64,000 nt of DNA, taken from NCBI RefSeq assembly GCF_009617585.1, contig NZ_WIXI01000050.1, forward strand, positions 496,001 through 560,000. Reading direction: 5' to 3'. Shown in pieces: positions 28,278 through 37,481 of the stretch (positions are counted from its first letter, which is position 1; every line of letters begins with the position of its first letter). Position numbers and translations under genes: made by a program. Origin of the DNA: Endobacterium cereale (GTDB lineage: Bacteria > Pseudomonadota > Alphaproteobacteria > Rhizobiales > Rhizobiaceae). Under the pieces are notes generated by a model. The model searched no databases, had not been told where the DNA came from, and saw only the letters and a list, made by a program, of their open reading frames with translations.

Positions 28278-28539
28278 ACATTCTCCTCAACGCAAAACCG
28301 GCATTGCGGAGTCTTGTCTGCACCGCGGCACGTTCCACCGCCACACATGATTGGGTTTGTGACAGCACCACAGCCTGTGGACAAGTGCGGTTGTGACGCA
28401 AATCGGCACCATCCTAAAACGCGAACCCCACAAAAAAGATACAACCGTCATTCAGCAGTCATCTTGCCGCGCCATGTTGCCGTCGTCGGGACCGGCCAGC
28501 ACCGCCGCACACGCTGCCGCCCCCGAAGCATGACCGTCC

Positions 28540-28726
28540 GCCGCCTTGCCCGCCCGTCCTCGTCGGGCCGCCAAGGCACCGCCTGGCTGGCGGTCACTAC
28601 TGATGGAAACGCATGGCCGCCCATGCGCTTCCGGTGTTGATGCATGCAGTCGTGATGATCGAAAGCCGACGCCCCATCCCGCGTCCGCTTTCCACCCTTG
28701 GCCGGCCTCAGCGCCGGCCTTTTTTT
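28540..28726 (+). ncRNA. Candidate small RNA ending at an isolated terminator
   Basis: No gene reads into the terminator at 28700-28726 from the left, since the TSUP gene points away. Upstream hairpins include ACCGCC/GGCGGT near 28580 and GCATGG/CCATGC near 28620. The 5' end is a guess and no clear promoter was found. No known RNA family was recognised. Confidence 0.3.
28700..28726 (+). terminator. Strong orphan terminator
   Basis: GGCCGGC (28700-28706) pairs with GCCGGCC (28713-28719) and is followed by seven T. The minus strand has no T-tract, so it acts on plus-strand transcripts, yet no plus-strand gene precedes it. Confidence 0.85.
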
Positions 28727-28878
28727 GTGTGGCGTGTGAATCGCCGCAGACGGTAAAATTCCCGGTAGAAACACCCTCGGCATGGATATGGTCTTGGCTG
28801 CTTCCGCTGGCGTGCCATATCCCCGGTCAGTATGGCCGGATACATGGACACACCGACCGGCCTCAAGGAATAGCCGTC

Positions 28879-29994
28879 TTGTCTTTGCTCGCCTTCGTTT
28901 CGTTGTTCTGCAGCGCCTTCATCGCCCTCACCCTGCATGAACTGGCGCATGCCATCACCGGACATCTGGCAGGGCTGAACATCCGCCGCATCCGCATCGG
29001 CACCGAACCGATCCTGCTGCGTTTTCGCGCGTTCCACACGGATATCCAGATCGGCCTTCTGCCCACGGGCGGCGGTGTCGATCTCTACAGACCGCTGCGG
29101 CCCTCCCGGCGCAGGCGACTTGCCTTTGTCGCGGCCGGTCCGTTGATGGACATGGTTTGGTTCTGCATTCTGATTTGGCTGATGACGCAAAGCCACGAGA
29201 ACGAAACGGCCAATGCCGTATTGATGCCCGCACTGGTGGTGCAAATCTGCATGCTGATTTCCAGCCTTTACCCTTGCCACGCGCATTTCTACGGCGAGCG
29301 CCTGCCAAGCGACATGCTGCACTTCTACCGCATCCTTCGCGAAAAGGACGATCCGGCAGAATTTTATCTTAAGGCCTATTTTGTCCGACTTGCGGGTTAC
29401 CACAAGGACGATCTGTCCAGCCTTATCCCCTCGCGTGGCTCTGAACGGGTCGCGCACATTTATCTCGAAAGGATGCTGGACAAAAAGATCGATCGCCGTG
29501 CGCACGTGGAGGCCCTACTTCGCGAGATCGGTCTCGGCCTATCACCGCTTGAGGAAGTCGCCATTATCGACGGCCTGATAACCGACGCCATTCGCCACCC
29601 GCCGACCCAGTATGAAAGCGAGCTTGACGCCCTCTCGGCGCGCGCCATTACGCTATATCCCGATCTCAAAACCCTCAAAGGTTCGCGTGCCGCCGTTCTC
29701 GCCCGCGCCGGTCGCCATCAGGAAGCGCTGGAACTGCTCGAACAGGCGGAATACGAGCGTGTGTTCGACCGTAGCCTCAACACCGCCTTCCGGGCTCTGG
29801 CGCTGTTTCATGCCGGCCGGCAGGAGGACGCCCGCGCTGCACTGGACCAATCCGTTCGTATCCTGCGGGAGGACGAGCCAAACTGGCGGCATGGTCAGGA
29901 TATTCTGCAGATTGTCGGCCAGCAGATCGGTTATTGGCCGGACTTTGCCGATGACCCGCCGGAGCCTGAACAGGGAACGGAAAGTTCAGCATGA
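28879..29994 (+). CDS. Site-2-protease-like (M50) membrane metallopeptidase with TPR-like C-terminus
   Basis: 371 residues from a TTG at 28879 with AAGGA 9 bases upstream. No ATG or GTG lies in frame after the terminator at 28726, and the longer open frame would run through that terminator. HELAH (20-24) in the first membrane helix is the zinc motif HExxH. FVAAGPLMDMVWF, like the second M50 motif (NxxPxxxxD-type), comes later. From about residue 130 the protein is soluble and helical, with TPR-like pairs near the end (AAVLARAGRHQEALELLEQAEYE, RALALFHAGRQEDARAAL). It is probably an intramembrane protease or peptidase-like sensor. Substrate unknown. Confidence 0.7.
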   Translation: MSLLAFVSLFCSAFIALTLHELAHAITGHLAGLNIRRIRIGTEPILLRFRAFHTDIQIGLLPTGGGVDLYRPLRPSRRRRLAFVAAGPLMDMVWFCILIWLMTQSHENETANAVLMPALVVQICMLISSLYPCHAHFYGERLPSDMLHFYRILREKDDPAEFYLKAYFVRLAGYHKDDLSSLIPSRGSERVAHIYLERMLDKKIDRRAHVEALLREIGLGLSPLEEVAIIDGLITDAIRHPPTQYESELDALSARAITLYPDLKTLKGSRAAVLARAGRHQEALELLEQAEYERVFDRSLNTAFRALALFHAGRQEDARAALDQSVRILREDEPNWRHGQDILQIVGQQIGYWPDFADDPPEPEQGTESSA

Positions 29995-30335
29995 CACGGA
30001 GACCGTTTCGAAAACACCCCGGCGGCAACAAGGCATCCGAGATAAAAGCCGCCGTGATCACGGTCATCGTTTTTGCCACCATCACATTCGCGGGTTTCTG
30101 CCTGTTCTTCGCCGGTGATCCCGTCCCGCCAGAGGGGGCAGACATATGGTCGATCCTTTGCTGGATCGGCATTCTGGTCGGCGCCATTGCCGCCTATTGC
30201 ACGTGTCAGGCATTGTTCGACCTGTTCGTCGCCGCCACCATAGGCAACGAGTGGATGATCGGCATCATCATGCTGCTTTTTCTCGTCTGTCTCATTTTCG
30301 CATTCGTCGATGGACTGGCCCTCCTCATCGACTGA
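29991..30335 (+). CDS. Small membrane protein of unknown function
   Basis: 114 residues. The ATG overlaps the protease stop by 4 bases (ATGA), so it is translationally coupled to it. Three hydrophobic segments are seen (about 19-41, 55-73, 90-112) after a basic N-terminus (MTRRPFRKHPGGNK). I do not recognise the family. Because of the coupling it could be a partner or substrate of the M50-like protein. Confidence 0.7.
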   Translation: MTRRPFRKHPGGNKASEIKAAVITVIVFATITFAGFCLFFAGDPVPPEGADIWSILCWIGILVGAIAAYCTCQALFDLFVAATIGNEWMIGIIMLLFLVCLIFAFVDGLALLID

Positions 30336-30424
30336 CCGAAAAACTCCGCCCTTGAGCCGGCGGCCCTCACCGGCTATCTGGGGCCTCCATAAAACTCCTC
30401 CGTCAAAACAAGGTACCTCCCGGC

Positions 30425-31348
30425 ATGATCCCAGATTTCCTCGTCACCCATTCCGGTGGCTTCCATGCCGATGAGCTGATGTCTTCCGTCATCCTCACGC
30501 GTCTCTTCCCGAACGCGAAACTGGTGCGCAGCCGCGCGCCGGAATGGATCACGCCCGGCTCCGACCGCATCATCTACGATGTCGGCGGTGCCTATGATGC
30601 CGAAGCCGGCATTTTCGACCATCACCAGCGCGGCGCACCGCTGCGCGAAGATGGTTCGCCCTACTCATCCTTCGGCCTGATCTGGAAACATTTTGGCCGC
30701 GCCTATCTTCTGGCGCTCGACGTGCCGGAAGCGCACGCCGATGCCGTGCATGCCGCTTTCGATGAGAAATTCGTGCTGCCGATCGATCTCCTCGATAACG
30801 GCGCAGTCGATCCGTCCATCGCCGGGCCACTGGTCAGCCTGACGCTGCCGAGCCTGCTCGCCACCCTGAAACCCGTTTTCGACGCCAAGGATGCCGACGC
30901 TGACGACCGCGCCTTTGACGTAGCACTCACTATAGCCCGCACCTTTATCGAGGCTGGCATCGCCCAGCGCGCCTCAAAACTGCGTGCCGAAAGCCTCGTC
31001 CTCGATGCAATCGCCGCCACCGGTGAAAACCGCGTGCTGGAATTGTCGATGGGCATGCCGTTCCGCCCGGCCATCGTGAAGGCCGGCGCCGATCATCTTC
31101 TTTTCGTCGTCCATCCGCGCGACAAGGACTGGTGCGTGACCGGCATCCGCCTCAGTGATGACGGTTTTGAACAGCGCGCCGATCTCCCCGCCGCATGGGC
31201 GGGCCTGAACAATGGTGAACTGGAAAAGGTCTCGGGTGTGATCGGCGCGGTCTTCTGCCACAATGCCCGCTTCATCGCCGCAGCCAAAACCCGCGAGGCG
31301 GCACTTGCCATGGCGGAGATCGCCGTGAAGGAAGCACTGGCTGGTTAA
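30425..31348 (+). CDS. MYG1 family protein (DHH-type phosphoesterase/nuclease)
   Basis: 307 residues. Family signatures are THSGGFHADELMSSVIL at the N-terminus (GGFHADE at 11-17), YDVGGAYD and FDHHQRG with DHH at 65-67. The late GMPFRPAIVKAGADHLLFVVHPRD and CHNARFIAAA complete the match. Eukaryotic MYG1 is a 3'-5' RNA exonuclease, and the bacterial role is not established. It is a single gene followed by a repeat element. Confidence 0.92.
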   Translation: MIPDFLVTHSGGFHADELMSSVILTRLFPNAKLVRSRAPEWITPGSDRIIYDVGGAYDAEAGIFDHHQRGAPLREDGSPYSSFGLIWKHFGRAYLLALDVPEAHADAVHAAFDEKFVLPIDLLDNGAVDPSIAGPLVSLTLPSLLATLKPVFDAKDADADDRAFDVALTIARTFIEAGIAQRASKLRAESLVLDAIAATGENRVLELSMGMPFRPAIVKAGADHLLFVVHPRDKDWCVTGIRLSDDGFEQRADLPAAWAGLNNGELEKVSGVIGAVFCHNARFIAAAKTREAALAMAEIAVKEALAG

Positions 31349-31386
31349 ATCGCCAGCCGGACTGCTGAAGTCGAAGACACAACCAT

Positions 31387-31472
31387 CGTCATCCTCGGGC
31401 TAGTCCCGAGGATCTGCTGCGGTCTGATGTCATTGGCGTGGTTAGATCCTTGGGACAAGCCCCAGGATGACG
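31387..31472. repeat. Intergenic palindromic repeat, copy 2
   Basis: Arms at 31387-31414 and 31445-31472 match 25 of 28 bases and are near-identical to the copy at 5029-5114. The loop is again 30 bases long but has a different sequence. It lies between convergent genes and may act as a terminator for both. Confidence 0.85.
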
Positions 31473-31507
31473 ACCCGGTGAAAGGCGCCAATGCCCGCCA
31501 GACACAC

Positions 31508-32986
31508 TCAGTCGCAATAACGGCTGCTCGATTTGCGCTGTCTCAGGTCGAAGTGAAAATGGTTCCAGTGCTCCTTGTTGGAACCTGGGCCGAGCACGGT
31601 GTTGAAATATTTGCAGCTGTCGGTGCGCACGGCCTTCAAGAGCGCGCCTTCGCGGAAGGAAAACAGGCCCTTCTTGCGCACGTCGATATCCTTGCCGTTC
31701 TTCAACACGAACTTGCCGACATCGATGGCATTGCCACGCGAATGTTCGGACATCGGATTGTATTTCTGGCGGCTGTTGTTCATGCGGCGGCAGGAATAAC
31801 CACCCAGCGGCACGATGCGCTTGACGCCGCTCCAGTAGCGATAACGCGAGGATGGCGCCAGTTCGTATTTCACCCAGCGGGCAAAGGCCAGCGTCGTCTG
31901 GCAATTGAGTTTGACCGACGGTTTGACGTCGATATCGCCGGAAAGGCCGGTCAGCTCGACCGGGTAATCGATGCCGCAGCTCGGCCCGTCGCTGATCCGC
32001 TCGGCATTACGGAATTCCACACCGAGACGACGCAGTTCCACCCGGCATGAGGCTTCGGACGCCGGCATGGCCTCCGGCCCGCGCGGCGGCGCGATCGGTG
32101 CGCGTTCATCCATCGGATTGGGCGTGCGCAACATCGCCACCTCTTCGGTGCGCGCAGCACCACCCACCTGGCGGGTGCCAAACGGCGTCGACTGGCGCTG
32201 CCACGGCTGCTCGCCGTTGATGTCGCCACCGCGATCAGCACGTTGACCGCTACCCGAACGTTTGGGCGGCACGATCACCGGCTCATCGGCGAGGTTTTGC
32301 CCCCCGCCCCGACGGCCAAGCGCACGCGGACTGTCGCTGCCGATACCATCGACAACCGGCTGGTTGCCGACACCTTCGGCAATATCCGTCTGCTGTTCCT
32401 CGGCGAGACCCACGACGCCGTTATTGCCGCCGACGCCGAGTTCGGAATCCATGTTGACGCCACCATCGGCACCTTGCGCCGACATGCCGTTTGACATGCC
32501 CTGTCCGCGTGAAACGGCAGCCACGCCTTCATCGCTGTCTATGCCCGGAAGGCGGCCCTGCTGCACGCGGGCGTTTCTGACCGGTTGGCCGGAAGGTTCG
32601 GGCGGCATCGGGCCGCCCCATTGTTCATTGCCCGTTGCCGGCGGCATCGGCTGCTGCGCAATGCCGGCATTCTGCCCGCCATACCCACCATAAGACGATC
32701 CGGGATTACCGTTGACGCCCGGCTCGCGCAGGTAACCGTAGGAGGATTGGCTTTGATCGACGGAAGCCGGCGGCATGGGATTTGAAAGGCCGGCGGTGGA
32801 GGTGGAGGTGCCGCCATAGGTCTGGTTGGCCGGCATGTTTGCGGGCGGCATGGGGCGGATCGCGCCGACGCGCGTGCCGTTGTCTATGCCGGCCGGCGGC
32901 ACGAGACCTTCCGCCGAACATGCCGTCAGCATTGTCGTGATCATCAGCGAAGCCGTGAGCCGCCGCCAGAAAAGAGCATACGCCAT
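31508..32986 (-). CDS. Extensin-like lipoprotein
   Basis: 492 residues. Residues 1-23 are a lipoprotein signal with lipobox LTAC (Cys23). Residues 24-300 are low-complexity, rich in Gly, Pro, Met and Gln (repeats of the MPPA type), probably a flexible wall-spanning region. The C-terminal 190 residues are the extensin-like C domain: CRVELRRLGVEF, CGIDYPVEL, a Cys-rich YSCRRMN, the HSRGNAIDVGKF motif that recalls D-Ala-D-Ala peptidase metal sites, and a closing KEHWNHFHFDLR. A role in peptidoglycan maintenance is likely but unproven. Confidence 0.88.
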   Translation of the reverse strand: MAYALFWRRLTASLMITTMLTACSAEGLVPPAGIDNGTRVGAIRPMPPANMPANQTYGGTSTSTAGLSNPMPPASVDQSQSSYGYLREPGVNGNPGSSYGGYGGQNAGIAQQPMPPATGNEQWGGPMPPEPSGQPVRNARVQQGRLPGIDSDEGVAAVSRGQGMSNGMSAQGADGGVNMDSELGVGGNNGVVGLAEEQQTDIAEGVGNQPVVDGIGSDSPRALGRRGGGQNLADEPVIVPPKRSGSGQRADRGGDINGEQPWQRQSTPFGTRQVGGAARTEEVAMLRTPNPMDERAPIAPPRGPEAMPASEASCRVELRRLGVEFRNAERISDGPSCGIDYPVELTGLSGDIDVKPSVKLNCQTTLAFARWVKYELAPSSRYRYWSGVKRIVPLGGYSCRRMNNSRQKYNPMSEHSRGNAIDVGKFVLKNGKDIDVRKKGLFSFREGALLKAVRTDSCKYFNTVLGPGSNKEHWNHFHFDLRQRKSSSRYCD

Positions 32987-33146
32987 ACCAGAATGCCTTA
33001 CCTGTCCAAGGGGTCGTCCGTTCTTCGTGACAGATTCGCCACTCCTCCGGATTCTAGGCGCGCTTAGTAAACGAAACCTTGAGCGATCAAGGCGGTTTCA
33101 AGGTCATATCGGGACAGAAGTGCCGTAAAACGGGCCATTGGCACGC

Positions 33147-33179
33147 AAAAGGCCGCCGAATTTTTTCTCCGGCGGCCTT
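33147..33179 (-). terminator. Terminator of the chemoreceptor gene
   Basis: On the minus strand GGCCGCCGG pairs with TCGGCGGCC around a 9-base loop, followed by TTTT. It begins 22 bases past the chemoreceptor stop. Confidence 0.85.
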
Positions 33180-33200
33180 CAATCACATCAAGGGAGAGCA

Positions 33201-35015
33201 TCACGCCGCGTTGCGCATGTTCCCCATCGCAGCATTGCCCAAGCGGAAACCGGAGATCAGCTGCTGCAGATGGCGGCTCTGGTCGGCCAGCGTCTGGCTG
33301 GCTGCCGTCTGTTCCTCCACCATTGCGGCGTTCTGCTGGGTCATCTGATCCATCTGGTTGACGGAGGCATTCACCGCCTGCAGCCCGTTCGCCTGCTCGC
33401 CTGCCGCCTTGGCAATGTCGGAGACATAGGTGTTCACACGTTCCACCAGATGCACGATCTCCACCAGCGCATCGCCTGTCGAGCGGACAAGGGTCACGCC
33501 CGCCTCCACTTCATGGGTGGAATTGCTAATCAGCGCCTTGATTTCGCGGGCGGCATTGGCAGACCGCTGAGCCAGTTCGCGCACTTCCTGCGCCACGACC
33601 GCAAAACCACGGCCCGCCTCGCCGGCTCGCGCCGCCTCGACACCCGCGTTCAGAGCCAAAAGATTGGTCTGGAAGGCAATCTCGTCGATGACGCCGATGA
33701 TCTGGCTGATCTTGGTCGAAGACTCCTCGATCCGCCCCATCGCCTCGACGGCATTCCGCACGATCTGGCCGGAACGGTCGGCACTTGCCTTGGTTTCGGC
33801 CACCACCTTGCTTGCTTCCTTGGCGCGCTCGGAAGCGGCCTTGACGGTCACGGTGATCTCATCGAGCGCCGCTGCCGTTTCCTCCAGAGCCGCCGCCTGC
33901 TGTTCGGTGCGGCGTGACAAATTGTTGGTGGCGCCGCTGATATCGGCGGCGCTGTCGTAAACCACATGGCCGGTTTCGGAGATCGCCTGCACGGTCGAAT
34001 TCAGTGCCTCGACGGCCGCGTTGAAATCGTCGCGCAGTTTTGCGTAATCGGTCCCGATCTCGGAGAGCGACATGGAAAGATCGCCGCTCGCCAGGGCTTC
34101 CAGCGCCTGCCCCAGCTGCGACATCGCCCTGCCCTGCTTTTCGGCGGCACCGCGCAGCATGTCCTCATTGCCGCGACGCTCTTCGTCCAGCGCCCGCTGC
34201 TGCTCGATCTCGCGGCGCTGCATGGCCGCGCGCTCATCAACGCTGTCGCGCAGCACCACCAGCGCCCGTGCCATCGCCCCCATTTCGTTGCGATGATCGG
34301 TGCCATGAACCTCGATGCCGGAACGGCCATCGGCAATCGCCTGCAGCACGCGGCGCACGCCGGCAATCGGGTTGGCGACGCTGCGGATCACCACATAGGC
34401 TCCAGCCAGAAGAAGCAACAGGCCACCGCCGGAAATCGCCGCAAACCGCGTGGCGTTCTGCCAGAACATCGCCTTCAGGTCGTCGGAATAAACGCCGGTA
34501 CCGACCACCCAGCCCCAGGGCTCGAAACCGGCGACATGCGAAAACTTTTCGACCGGCTGATCGGCTCCCGGCTTTGGCCAGTAATAGTCCGAAAAACCCT
34601 GCCCCGTTGCCTTCACCACCTTGGTGAATTCGACGAACAGGAATTTGCCGTTCGGATCCTTGTTCTGCGACAGATCGGTGCCGTTCATTTCCGGCTTGAT
34701 CGGATGCATGACCATGAAAGGCCGCATGTCGTTGATCCAGAAATAACCGCTGCCATTGCCATACCGCATGGCGCCGATCACCTTCTTCGCCTCGGTCTGC
34801 GCCGCTTCGCGGGTCATTGTGCCCGAAGTTTCCAGCCCATGATACTGTTTGAGAATGGCGATGGCGTTGTCGTTCATGGCGGCGAGACCCGCCTTGCGCT
34901 CGGCTTCGGCCGAGCGATAACTCTCGAATAGCGAAAAGGTCATTGCCGCGCCAAGAACCAGCGCGGACAGCAATACCAACAGGTAAAGCCTTGCAGAGAT
35001 TGTCAGATGCCTCAT
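33201..35015 (-). CDS. Methyl-accepting chemotaxis protein with single Cache domain
   Basis: 604 residues from the ATG at 35015, with GGGGTGA just upstream. The first membrane segment is residues 8-30. The periplasmic part is a single Cache domain (GNGSGYFWINDMRPFMVMHPIKPE, then GFEPWGWVVGTGVYSDDL), a type that binds small organic acids. The second membrane segment near 195-215 leads to a HAMP domain. The signalling hairpin tip is EIAFQTNLLALNAGVEAARAGEAGRGFAVVAQEVRELAQRSANAAREI. No CheR-binding pentapeptide is obvious at the C-terminus (GNAAMGNMRNAA). Confidence 0.93.
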   Translation of the reverse strand: MRHLTISARLYLLVLLSALVLGAAMTFSLFESYRSAEAERKAGLAAMNDNAIAILKQYHGLETSGTMTREAAQTEAKKVIGAMRYGNGSGYFWINDMRPFMVMHPIKPEMNGTDLSQNKDPNGKFLFVEFTKVVKATGQGFSDYYWPKPGADQPVEKFSHVAGFEPWGWVVGTGVYSDDLKAMFWQNATRFAAISGGGLLLLLAGAYVVIRSVANPIAGVRRVLQAIADGRSGIEVHGTDHRNEMGAMARALVVLRDSVDERAAMQRREIEQQRALDEERRGNEDMLRGAAEKQGRAMSQLGQALEALASGDLSMSLSEIGTDYAKLRDDFNAAVEALNSTVQAISETGHVVYDSAADISGATNNLSRRTEQQAAALEETAAALDEITVTVKAASERAKEASKVVAETKASADRSGQIVRNAVEAMGRIEESSTKISQIIGVIDEIAFQTNLLALNAGVEAARAGEAGRGFAVVAQEVRELAQRSANAAREIKALISNSTHEVEAGVTLVRSTGDALVEIVHLVERVNTYVSDIAKAAGEQANGLQAVNASVNQMDQMTQQNAAMVEEQTAASQTLADQSRHLQQLISGFRLGNAAMGNMRNAA

Positions 35016-35186
35016 GTCACCCCCCAATAGTGATTTGTTCTTTTAAAATTTATTCGAATTCTTTTACTAACGCGTAAAAGTGCATTTGCCCGTTAAATTG
35101 GCATATGCACCGCTTGCCGAAGCAAGACGACATGCCTATTGTCGGGATTTATTGCACCGCACAAGAATAACGCACTGGAACAGACG

Positions 35187-35579
35187 ATGACCGACACTGC
35201 CAAGACTGTACCCACGGGAGAACTGACGCTGCGCACGCTCGCCATGCCCGCCGACGCCAATCCGGCCGGCGACATTTTCGGCGGATGGGTTATGGCGCAG
35301 ATGGACCTGGCAAGCGGCATCCGGGCCGCCGAGCGCGCCCATGGCCGCGTGGTGACCGCAGCAGTCAAGGAAATGGCGTTCGAGCTGCCGGTGAAGATCG
35401 GCGACACGCTGAACATCTACACGCAGATCGCCAGGGTCGGCCGCACCTCGATCACGCTGACCGTTGAAGCCTAGGCGCAGCGCGCGCGCCACCGCGCGCT
35501 GGAAAAGGTTACCGCCGGCACGTTCATCATGGTGGCACTGGACGAGGACGGCAAACCGAAGCCGGTGCCGGGCGAATAA
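35187..35579 (+). pseudogene. Acyl-CoA thioesterase (YciA-like), interrupted by an in-frame amber codon
   Basis: The reading frame starts at the ATG at 35187 and encodes a hotdog-fold thioesterase: LRTLAMPADANPAGDIFGGWVMAQMDLA, then VTAAVKEMAFELPVKIGD and ARVGRTSITLTVEA. A TAG at 35472-35474 (codon 96) stops it, but the same frame continues with AQRARHRALEKVTAGTFIMVALDEDGKPKPVPGE to the TAA at 35577. No bases are gained or lost. In the family the stop position is typically Trp, so a single G-to-A change (TGG to TAG) explains it. The stop removes the last strand and tail, and the product is probably non-functional. Confidence 0.85.
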
Positions 35580-35604
35580 TTCCCGACACCGATCCGGCGA
35601 CGGA

Positions 35605-36171
35605 TCAGGCGGCCTTCGCCGCCCTCTCCGCAATCCTTCGCAAAAGCAACGGCAATTCCGGCGGCGGCACCTTCTCCATCCAGCGATAGTCGCTGCCGTC
35701 GCGATTGCGCCGCATCATCCCGAGATCGACCATGTCGCGCCGCAGCAGTGCGGCATCACCAAACGTGTGCAGCGTATCAAGCAAAGCACTGATCTCGCGT
35801 TCCGAAAACAATCTGTCGCGCGGGATCTTTGACCACAGATACCACAGGCACAATTCCTGCTGTGCCCTCTTGGTCGGCCAGCGGATGATCAGCCCGTCGC
35901 CACTGAACAGGCGCAAGGTGCGGCCCACCCGTGTTTCATCGGCAACCGGCTGGGGCACCGGATCGGCATTTATATTCCAAGCCTGGATGACCTCGGCACG
36001 CTGCTGCTTGTCGCGCAAGTGCTGAAAATTGCGAAAACCCGCCGCTTTCGACAGCAGGTTCAAAACTTCCACATGGCTGGGCTTGTGATCGAGCGCCGAA
36101 AACTTTTCGCGCACGGATTTGGCGAAGGCCGAAAGATCGGCAACTTCCATCGGAATGATGGTTCTGGACAT
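35605..36171 (-). CDS. DUF2087 domain protein
   Basis: 188 residues. The N-terminal half has a helical EVLNLLSKAAGFRNFQHLRDKQQ segment. The C-terminal half matches DUF2087: RTLRLFSGDGLIIRWPTKRAQQELCLWYLWSKIPRDRLFSEREISALL, then DAALLRRDMVDLGMMRRNRDGSDYRW. The second half looks like a winged helix-turn-helix, and such proteins are often called regulators. No partner gene is visible, and the thioesterase pseudogene is convergent with it. Confidence 0.8.
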   Translation of the reverse strand: MSRTIIPMEVADLSAFAKSVREKFSALDHKPSHVEVLNLLSKAAGFRNFQHLRDKQQRAEVIQAWNINADPVPQPVADETRVGRTLRLFSGDGLIIRWPTKRAQQELCLWYLWSKIPRDRLFSEREISALLDTLHTFGDAALLRRDMVDLGMMRRNRDGSDYRWMEKVPPPELPLLLRRIAERAAKAA

Positions 36172-36366
36172 AACTTACCCTCGATGCGCCGTTCCTGACA
36201 TGAGGTATCGATGGTCGCCGTCTTGTCGATTTCGGCACGGGATAAGTGCTCAACATCAAAGAATAAGCAGGTTTAGCTTCCCTTGCGGGACGGCAACGCC
36301 TCGGTGAACTGCAGACCGTCGCGCATACCTATCATAGCCAATGGGCGCGTCAAGAATGGCGACGCC

Positions 36367-37332
36367 TCATTCCGCCGCCAGACGCAGTGGACGTGGCTCG
36401 TCCAGTCCCAGAATGTCCGAAAAATCCTTGTGGTTCGGGCAGTTCGAAAGCCGCACCTTGAAGGCCTCCACCAGCCAGGATGCCGCCGGCCCCAGCGGAT
36501 GCGACGCCTTGTGCATGGCATAAAGCGGATATTCGCCCTGCTGATAGGCGTCGAGTTTCAGGGCAACCAGCCTGCCATCGGCCAGATCGTGACGCACCAG
36601 CGATGCCGGCAATCCGCCCCAGCCCAGTCCGCCCTTGATCAGCTGGTGTTTGGTGGCGATATCGCTCACCCGCCAGATCTTGAAGGACAGCACATTGAAA
36701 TCGCGGCCATTGGTGAGACCGGATGCATCGGTCACCACCATCTGCACCTCTTCGCGCACATCGGCGAGCGTCAGCGGCCGGTCGATCTGCGCCAGCGGGT
36801 GGTCGGATGCTGCCACCGGCAGCATGAAGGAATGGCCGATCTTTTCCGCCACCAGCGTATCGTCCTTGCTCAGCATCGCGCCGCCAAGCCCGATATCGGC
36901 ACGGCCGGACGACACCATGTCCATCACCATGCCGAGTTCGCCGACATGCAGGTTGAGCGACACGGAGGGAAAGCGGGCGCGAAACTCCCGCAATTCCGCC
37001 ACCACGGCATCGGCCGGCACCATGACGGAGATCGCCATGGTCAGCTCCGCCTCAAGCCCCTGTTTGATGCTTTTCGCCCGCGCCCGCATCAGCTGCAGAT
37101 CGGCAACGATGCGGCGGGCATCGGCCAGCATGGCGCGCCCCTCATCCGTCAGTTTCGGCTGGCGGCCGCCGCGTTCGAACAGCGACATTTCCAGCTGAGC
37201 CTCCAGATTGGCGATCGTATAGCTGACCACCGACTGGGCACGGTTCATCCGACGTGCGGCAGCGGAAAAGCTCCCCGTTTCGGCAACGGCCAGAAAAACC
37301 TGCAACTGATCGAGCGTGGGATTGGCGTCCAT
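36367..37332 (-). CDS. LysR family transcriptional regulator
   Basis: 321 residues. The helix-turn-helix is LDQLQVFLAVAETGSFSAAARRMNRAQSVVSYTIANLEAQL. The effector domain begins at about residue 95 (LTMAISVMVPADAVVAEL). It is divergent from the azoreductase gene and separated by 149 bases, the usual arrangement for a LysR regulator and its target, so control of the azoreductase in response to a quinone or electrophile is likely. Confidence 0.92.
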   Translation of the reverse strand: MDANPTLDQLQVFLAVAETGSFSAAARRMNRAQSVVSYTIANLEAQLEMSLFERGGRQPKLTDEGRAMLADARRIVADLQLMRARAKSIKQGLEAELTMAISVMVPADAVVAELREFRARFPSVSLNLHVGELGMVMDMVSSGRADIGLGGAMLSKDDTLVAEKIGHSFMLPVAASDHPLAQIDRPLTLADVREEVQMVVTDASGLTNGRDFNVLSFKIWRVSDIATKHQLIKGGLGWGGLPASLVRHDLADGRLVALKLDAYQQGEYPLYAMHKASHPLGPAASWLVEAFKVRLSNCPNHKDFSDILGLDEPRPLRLAAE

Positions 37333-37481
37333 TCGACCTATCCATTTCCTAGATAACTAGCTTCGACATTATCCCGGTTCTCTCGATAGGTGTCCACGCC
37401 TATTTGTGTCGTCAAGCGAGGACGGGACATCTCGGCCCAACCTTCGAAGAAACAACCACAATCCGATCAAGGAAATTGTCC

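Larger units (their letters stand above)
28278..28878. other. 600-base stretch without a convincing gene
   Basis: This region separates the divergent TSUP gene from the metalloprotease gene. It holds several small hairpins and a strong plus-strand terminator at 28700-28726, but no recognisable coding sequence. Frames open here on both strands are GC-rich shadows. The first 100 bases should carry the TSUP promoter. Confidence 0.7.

Noticed and set aside
28448..28783. 111-residue minus-strand open frame in the gap
   Set aside because: It runs through the strong terminator stem and has a basic, repetitive composition without family features.
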